Below, piece after piece: positions 58,560 to 64,000 of a stretch of DNA of 64,000 bases; positions within the stretch are counted from its first letter, which is position 1, and every line of letters begins with the position of its first letter. The notes beneath the pieces are model-generated. The model saw only the letters and a program-made list of their open reading frames with translations. It was not told the DNA's origin and did no database searches. The stretch covers positions 124,001-188,000 of the forward strand of contig JAUGWO010000009.1 in the NCBI GenBank assembly GCA_049724395.1. The letters are read 5' to 3'. The DNA comes from Spongospora subterranea f. sp. subterranea. Taxonomy: Eukaryota > Endomyxa: Phytomyxea > Phytomyxea > Plasmodiophorida. Both the position numbers and the translations under genes were made by a program.

Positions 58560-59345
58560 CTTCCACGACGAGGATTTCCGAAAGGGAAACTCCTCAACAC
58601 GCACGCTTAAGTACAGCTGAATGGGGTTTGGATGACGATTTATCAATACCGTTATTCCCTGAGAGCACCGGCGATACAATGCCTCTGTGAACGTTTCTCG
58701 TCTCAATGGATTGATTTAGACTCGGAGCAACGACGATCACCTGGATATTTTGGATATCTTTTCATCTACTCCTAGTTTGGAATCGACATTCCCGTTACCG
58801 ATGGAATCAACGCTTGCATTTCCGGGTTGGGCTCGCACGCAGGTCGTCAGGTGTGAGGAACTGGGACATTCTTTAATTCGTCATGATTAGAGATGTTTGA
58901 TATCCTGGGTTTACCAGTAGAATGGGGTTCGTCTTTAAATTTGTTTTATGATGTTATCGAAATTTTATGCGGACTCTTCCACGTCGAGGATTCCTGACTC
59001 GATCAACGCATGAATCCGCCCTGCCTTTCTCGAAGCATCTCTTGCATGTTCGATGATGATCGCACGCGAGTTATTGACGCACGCGATCCTGTTGTACTAT
59101 TCATTGAATGGGCCGCCTTTCTCCTTTCTTCCAGTATGTCGGTATCCAAAACAACTGCTACCATCGCCTGAGGCGGCTCTATCACTGTTGTTGTCAGCTG
59201 GGACAAAGATGAGAAACGATTCCAGAGGCATGGGATCGCCGGTGCTCTCAAGGAATAGCGGTATCGATGAATCGTCATCCAGAAGCCCATCAGCTGTACT
59301 CAAGCGTGGGATGTTGAGGAGTTCCCCTTGGTTGTTCGGACCGAT
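58560..59345. repeat. Inverted repeat encoding an acidic peptide (arms about 58575-58700 and 59205-59330)
   Basis: The peptide 'LSTAEWGLDDDLSIPLFPES' (plus, about 58606-58665) and 'LSTADGLLDDDSSIPLFLES' (minus, about 59300-59240) show the same coding sequence on opposite strands. A further partial direct copy of 'CTCTTCCACG' with its flank lies at about 58973. Confidence 0.7.
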
Positions 59346-59779
59346 ATGCATCTCTGATGGCGAGTTGGATGAGAGATAATCCATCGAGCGGTCTGCATGG
59401 CCGAATTAAAAATTTTCACTTGACATGAGGTAGAGCAGTTGTTCTGCCAAAAAAAGCCATAAAAAGCGATATTTTCCGACAAATGGGTGTAAATGGCCCT
59501 CGCCGTCCCATAAACTACGGTTTCTCAAATAACGTGCTGTATTTCGTTTTGATTGCTCAGCGATGCTAACGCACGATAGAATTCTCAAACATACCGATAT
59601 CTGAATTGATAGGGAAAATTTGGTTGGAATATCTGTTCCATTAACCACCTTGAACTGGTTTGCATTCCAGACCGTCGCCTTGATCAATATGGTCAAAATT
59701 ATGACTCTTTTTTTATCCTAATTTCCCTCAAAACATTACCAATCTCGTACTGCGTTGCCGTCCATCCGGCGTAGCCTAC

Positions 59780-59870
59780 AGGGTTCGAATACCCAGCAAA
59801 ACTGGATTTTTCACCATAAACCTCAGTACTCCTCGACGCAAAAAAGGAAACAAGGCAATTGACTCGCCAT
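59780..59870. repeat. Dispersed repeat, copy 2
   Basis: Partner of 37545-37635; 'GGGTTCGAATACCCAGC' at its left end fits a pol III B box more closely than copy 1. Confidence 0.6.
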
Positions 59871-60480
59871 GAATTTTGTTTTTTTTTATTCACATTCCAA
59901 CGCTCATCCGTAACGTTCCCGCAACACAAAAACAGGTGTATTTTGCTTCCTGCATTCTCCCTATCTTTTCTGCTCCCCACTCTCAGACTGTATCATTACT
60001 TCTTCCGCCGCCTCTTTTATACTGTAAAACCAGGTCGAGAGTGGCCATTCAGCACCGGAGTCCCACAAAACAAGTCCAGGTAACATTACGCAGGACACTC
60101 TGAATCTGATGGGGGCGGTGACTCAAATACGTGCTCGTAACAGTTGGCGCGGCCTTTTCCCGTGGATTTCGAATACACATTACACACGGTACCGTGTCGC
60201 GGTACCGCACTGAAACAATTGCTTGTTTTCCCGATCATTCCGCTAACTGGGGATTGACGCCCTTTTAGGGTCGGCACCGATTAGGGAATCTGTAAATCTT
60301 TATTCGCGGCCTTGACACGCTTTTGATCGGAAGAATTCGGACCGACCCATGTTCCCATGTCGATGAGCGAGCGTCACGCTTATCAGAGGCTGCTTGGCGC
60401 ATTAACAAGAAGACATGAGGTTGAAGCAGATTTTTGAGGTTTCAATTCCTGGAATCTGATTGGCCTTTATCATTTTGCAG

Positions 60481-61217
60481 ATCATCGCCTCGTGCGAAAG
60501 GATCTTGCGGTTATGCGGCCATAATGAGGTGAAATATGACGGGGAAGATCGGTTCGGATTTGAAATGGGCAGCAATCTTCATTCAGATCACGATATGGAC
60601 TTGGCCATCTCCTTTGATATGGAACTAGACCCAGCAGTCGTCGCCGATTCGGATCAAGACCTTCACTATCTGAATAGCGACAATCCACCCTCGCAAACCG
60701 ATCCTCAAATGCAGCGTTGGCAATGTTTGCAAGATTTGCAGACGATGAGGAGTGGTATGGCGCTACCCGAGACCTCACAGGTTCCCGATGTATGCTGTCG
60801 TCCGTACATATCGGTTAGGTCCCGGGACGTCATTCGGAAAATTCTCCCGTCGACGGATGCGATCGCAGGCGATGTTATTCACGTCCCATTCACTGCGCGC
60901 GAAATGACTTTACTCATGCGTTCGGCGGAACAGTGTTTTGGAGTTCCCGATCTTGTAAATCGTTGCGTTCAAGTTCGGGTTTGCACTTTTGATATAGTTT
61001 CCAGAAAAAATTGGCGTCACTGATGCCTGGCAGAACCGTTACGGATATTCGATTGGCATGGCTCGATCACCTTCTTGGACTTGAAAGCGATCACGACCAA
61101 ATCGTGTTGTATCAGCAGCCTGTTCGACCGCCACCCACGTGCCATGTTCATGCTGCAGATGCTCTATCCATGCGTCCGAAACCCGTCGTCAGGGAAACAT
61201 CGCAGGTTCAAAACTAG
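60481..61217 (+). CDS. SANT/Myb-like nuclear protein
   Basis: Two exons, 60481-60972 and 61005-61217, join in phase over a 32-nt intron. The N-terminus is acidic ('DHDMDLAISFDMELD'). The C-terminal half has a Myb/SANT-like helical module, 'VPFTAREMTLLMRSAEQCFG' followed after the intron by 'KKLASLMPGRTVTDIRLAWL', where 'LMPGRT' matches the helix-2/3 turn of SANT repeats and the third helix carries the W. The first exon begins right after a good acceptor ('TTTTGCAG'), so an earlier exon is likely; the first internal Met is at 60565. A DNA-binding or chromatin role is inferred from one repeat only. Confidence 0.55.
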
Positions 61218-61259
61218 TCTCGGTTCTTGCCTCTATGGCTCAGTTGATACTGTTTATGC

Positions 61260-63006
61260 TGTAGGGTGGAGAATGTGTTCGTGACACGCACTGGATCTAT
61301 CGGTTAGGTTGGTTGCGACGTTAAAATGCGGCTTCCTGCGCTCAACAACGGTCGTCTGGCTTACAGGGTACATACATGCGGAATGCACATTCCGAATGCA
61401 GATGGAGCAGGTGTTGAACGATATTGTAACTGGCGTCACCGAGGATACAAGCCATTTGGCTGTCATTGTTGGTATGGGTGCCGAGGGCGCCGGATCATCG
61501 TTACTGCTCGATATGCACGACCTGTCGATCAGGTCGTTGAGTGGTCATAGGTACTTCGTCATTTGAGATTGTTTTTTGTTTTGTTGTTCAATGTTCTCTA
61601 CATTAGTGGGGTCGTAACTGAAGCCCTTTTCACGTCGGATGGACGATATATCCTAACAGGGTCCGACGATAAAACTGTCTGTATATACAATAGTTCCACA
61701 TCCGCGTTCACACACTCAGTCAAGGCACCGAATCCTCTTGTTCGGTTAGCACAACACAGGCAAGAACCTATCTGTGCTCTAGCTTCACGAGATGTCCGAC
61801 ATTTTTGCCGATTACTTCGTTCCTCTTTCCTGATCTCCTTGCTTTTAGTCGAATACCTTGAATCTCGTCAATGCCTCTTCACACGTTTCTCACAACCTAA
61901 GGCTGCCTTTCACAGACACAGTACGCAGTCGTATTCATAATGTTTTTGAAATTGCTTTAGCTCTTGTTGTAGGTTTTAGATTTCTGTTTCGGAGCGGCGA
62001 GGACTTCTTCACAAAATTTACTTATCGCCGGGTTCCAGCATGTATGTTTGCTTAACTGCCGAATCAATCATGAACTGAAGTTGTCCAGCAATCAGCCATA
62101 TTCAAATACCAGCTTCAATCATCTGGTTTACGGAAATCGGGGCAAATTGCTGATGAAGACGGCAACGTCAGTTGTGCAGATATCCGCCGTTGCTGACGAT
62201 GTTGTAGTAACTGCGTCAAATAGGTTTTCGTCATTCGAAGCGTGCCCAACAGTGCATCTGCTTATGCGTCTTCGTTTCTTTTTGCATCGGAATCCGAGCA
62301 TGCTGTTGGGACTGATCGCATAAGTAATCTATTTTTGCCTGTGTTGATGTATACTGATTGTGTTTGGTTCAGAAATATGGGATGCTAGAGAACGCGGCGT
62401 CAATGTCAGGAACTGCCGATTTCTCAGCACTGTTTTCAGTACTGATTTATTAGGTCTCAGGCGGTAACAATCCGGAGTCATACAGGGCGGGGTCGGCATA
62501 TGATTGGCGATATGGCTGTTTCTCCCGACGGTCGCTATCTGCAGACTTCCGGTTCTGACGGATGCGTCTGCATAAGTACAAAAATGTTCAACAATTCACT
62601 GATTAATTCTGATATAAGCGTTAGGCGATCTCAGAAGACTCGGTAGTCGCCCTTTGCTGGTTCTAAAGGTGAATGCGTTACTCATATAGAGGCCGGGCTA
62701 AAGCCTGTTATTTCATTTCAGCACCAACACGATATGGGGCAGCCATCAGAAGGTGTCGCCACCGAATGGTCGCATGACTCCCGGTTCCTTTTAACTGGTG
62801 CTGACGATTGTACCGTCCGAGTATGGGATATGTATGCTAACGATCGAGAATCAAACGACGCGGGTCTTATTCGTACGATTGACGGTAATCGCGCTGGGGA
62901 CGGTTGCGTCCATATTGTAGCCGCCGCACATAACAGTAGCACCTTCATTTACGGGACGAAACTCGGTCAAATCGCAATGTTCGAACAAGAAAGAAGGCGT
63001 TCTTAA
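61260..63006 (+). CDS. WD40-repeat protein, multi-exon
   Basis: Exons separated by short introns give WD40 blades: 'VENVFVTRTGSI' and 'SSLLLDMHDLSIRSLSGHR' (to about 61550), 'VTEALFTSDGRYILTGSDDK' with 'TVCIYN' (61617-61690), 'IWDARERGV' (62379-62403), 'IGDMAVSPDGRYLQTSGSDG' (62500-62562), and 'GVATEWSHDSRFLLTGADDC' with 'TVRVWDM' ending in 'GTKLGQIAMFEQERRRS' (62752-63006). Repeats are irregular and the section 61740-62350 could not be resolved into exons. The protein could be a scaffold; the subfamily is not recognised. It converges on DRC12 (101 bp between stops). Confidence 0.7.
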
Positions 63007-63107
63007 ATGTTTATAGAGTGAAATTTTACATTCATTAGATTAAATTCATAGGCCAAAATTATACTTTGTTTTATCTGTGATTCTCTGCTAACTCTGTTGA
63101 AAGGAGT

Positions 63108-63820
63108 CTATGGGGTTGGGTTCCCCAGCGTAAACCCTTCGAGCCGTTTCTGTATCGGCGAAGGCTGGGTTCCTTCTCCATCCCAATCCTCATTGGATAT
63201 GACGATGCGCTCGCTCATTTTATCCAATGTTTGCTTCAGCATTTGACTAAACTCTAACGCCATCTCGTCCACCTTCTGCTTCCATTCGGCAATTTCAGCG
63301 ATTTTGAACGCGATCACTTCGTCCTACAGTCGGTTCATACACATTCACTTGTTGAACAGAAGTTCGATACCTTCTTAGCCTCCATCGCCTGCATATCCGT
63401 TTCCTTTTGGCTATATCTATCCTTAGCCGCCAGCACCTGTTCGTTGAGCTGGTTTATCGTCTGGAGCAGCTCGGTTTTCATCGACTTGTATTGCCGGGTC
63501 ATGTCGGCAGTCACCTCGAACGAGTTCCGCTTCTCTTGCAGGAAATCCTCGTGCAAAATATTGAGCCGATGGCGCAGATCTCTGCAATTGATATCCGACT
63601 CTGAACTCTGATTCGCCGCCATAACTACAAACGCAGGTCAATGTCGACGACGATCTCGTTTAGAACTACGCTCACTCAATCGATGTTTCAGAGATTCAAT
63701 CTGCCTTTTTAGAAACAGATTCTGCATTTCCAACGACAGCGGTTCCTCGGCCTCATTACCGGTTTGCTTCGCCTCCTTCTTTTTGCCTTTCGATTTTTTG
63801 CCCTTGGCTTTCGGCGGCAT
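63108..63820 (-). CDS. DRC12: Dynein regulatory complex subunit 12-like (CCDC153) coiled-coil protein
   Basis: Three exons, 63820-63652, 63624-63371, 63323-63108, with introns of 27 and 47 nt, give 212 residues, close to the family length. The very basic start 'MPPKAKGKKSKGKKKEAKQT' is typical of DRC12/CCDC153. Coiled coil fills the rest: 'LFLKRQIESLKHRL', 'LHEDFLQEKRNSFEVTADMT' then 'RQYKSMKTELLQTINQLNEQ', 'IAEIAEWKQKVDEMALEFSQ' and 'MLKQTLDKMSERI'. The block around DMTRQYKSMKTEL is the conserved core. It is part of the nexin link between axonemal doublets, so the organism should make motile flagella. Confidence 0.85.
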
Positions 63821-64000
63821 TTAACAGCTTGCCCGAAGGGTTAATGATGGATCGATGAAGGTACGTTAGGGATCATGATTCCTGGTCGTCAGATTGGTGA
63901 CCATTGTGGCACGATAAAGTCGCGGGCACCGTTCTCTCGATGAACATTGAACGCAAAGGACAGGATAAAGTTAGGGAACCGTTGAGCGGCAATGAGTCAT
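63821..64000. other. Upstream region of DRC12
   Basis: Non-coding to the window end; nothing specific recognised. Confidence 0.4.

Larger units (their letters stand above)
57613..60480. other. Intergenic with an inverted repeat and possible small exons
   Basis: No gene can be defended. A 53-codon frame at 58264-58425 ('MFRNDLLRRLSMSTRSYTGT') looks like a mitochondrial presequence and could be a first exon. Minus 58122-57937 ('FPIFLRTYAKNKPLTLTFNA') may be another exon. Minus 59696-59406 is open but unrecognised. Confidence 0.35.

Noticed and set aside
1-64000. Idea that all inverted repeats are whole-genome-amplification or read chimeras
   Set aside because: Most arms differ by many substitutions and indels, which a recent artefact would not show; only the 51139-51240 hairpin is perfect.

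Overview
The window comes from a eukaryotic nuclear genome. Conserved genes are broken by spliceosomal GT-AG introns, most only about 25-75 nt long (the shortest inferred are about 25-32 nt), and there is no bacterial operon structure. A ciliary gene (DRC12/CCDC153-like) implies a flagellated stage. Isocitrate lyase without a malate synthase fusion, a plant/trypanosome-type phosphofructokinase, ABCA transporters, and transposons of kinds I associate with oomycetes and similar protists (chromodomain Ty3, Ty1/copia, pogo-like, MULE with a FAR1-like domain, hAT, SANT/NAM-like) suggest a zoosporic protist, either a stramenopile or a rhizarian such as a plasmodiophorid. That placement is inference; no rRNA gene is present to settle it.

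Layout. 1-9.1 kb is almost entirely decayed transposons: inverted pairs of Ty3 fragments, a chromodomain integrase, pogo-like and Tc1/mariner-like transposases, and an inverted-repeat element carrying a piece of leucyl-tRNA synthetase. 9.95-12 kb holds a phosphofructokinase gene on the minus strand whose 5' end is duplicated in inverted orientation next to it. A 9-copy 63-bp minisatellite (13.3-13.9 kb) precedes a WAPL-like cohesin-release gene (14.1-15.5 kb). 16.4-20.5 kb is Ty3 and Ty1 debris. 20.6-22.6 kb looks like a multi-exon secreted protein with an internal duplication, followed by a MULE remnant.

From 25 kb there is a compact gene block: tryptophan 2,3-dioxygenase, a sphingomyelin-synthase-like enzyme, a full-size ABCA transporter, a proline-rich secreted protein, an ankyrin protein, a secreted CAP/SCP protein, the E2 subunit of branched-chain ketoacid dehydrogenase, cytosolic leucyl-tRNA synthetase, isocitrate lyase and one uncharacterised gene. 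Several neighbours are convergent with only about 35-220 bp between stop codons. 48.2-52.4 kb is again mobile DNA: a large fold-back SANT/NAM-like element, a hAT remnant with tandem repeats, hairpins and a MITE. 52.4-63.8 kb holds a repetitive secreted protein, two small membrane proteins, proteasome subunit RPN10, a SANT/Myb-like protein, a WD40 protein and DRC12.

Two themes stand out. First, inverted duplications with diverged arms recur throughout, affecting both transposons and host gene fragments. Second, five well-conserved genes (TDO, ABCA, LeuRS, ICL, RPN10) each need exactly one single-base correction, always at a short homopolymer, to keep their frame. This points to residual assembly indels rather than pseudogenes. 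Exon limits were read by eye from reading frame, family conservation and GT-AG boundaries; none was tested against transcripts.
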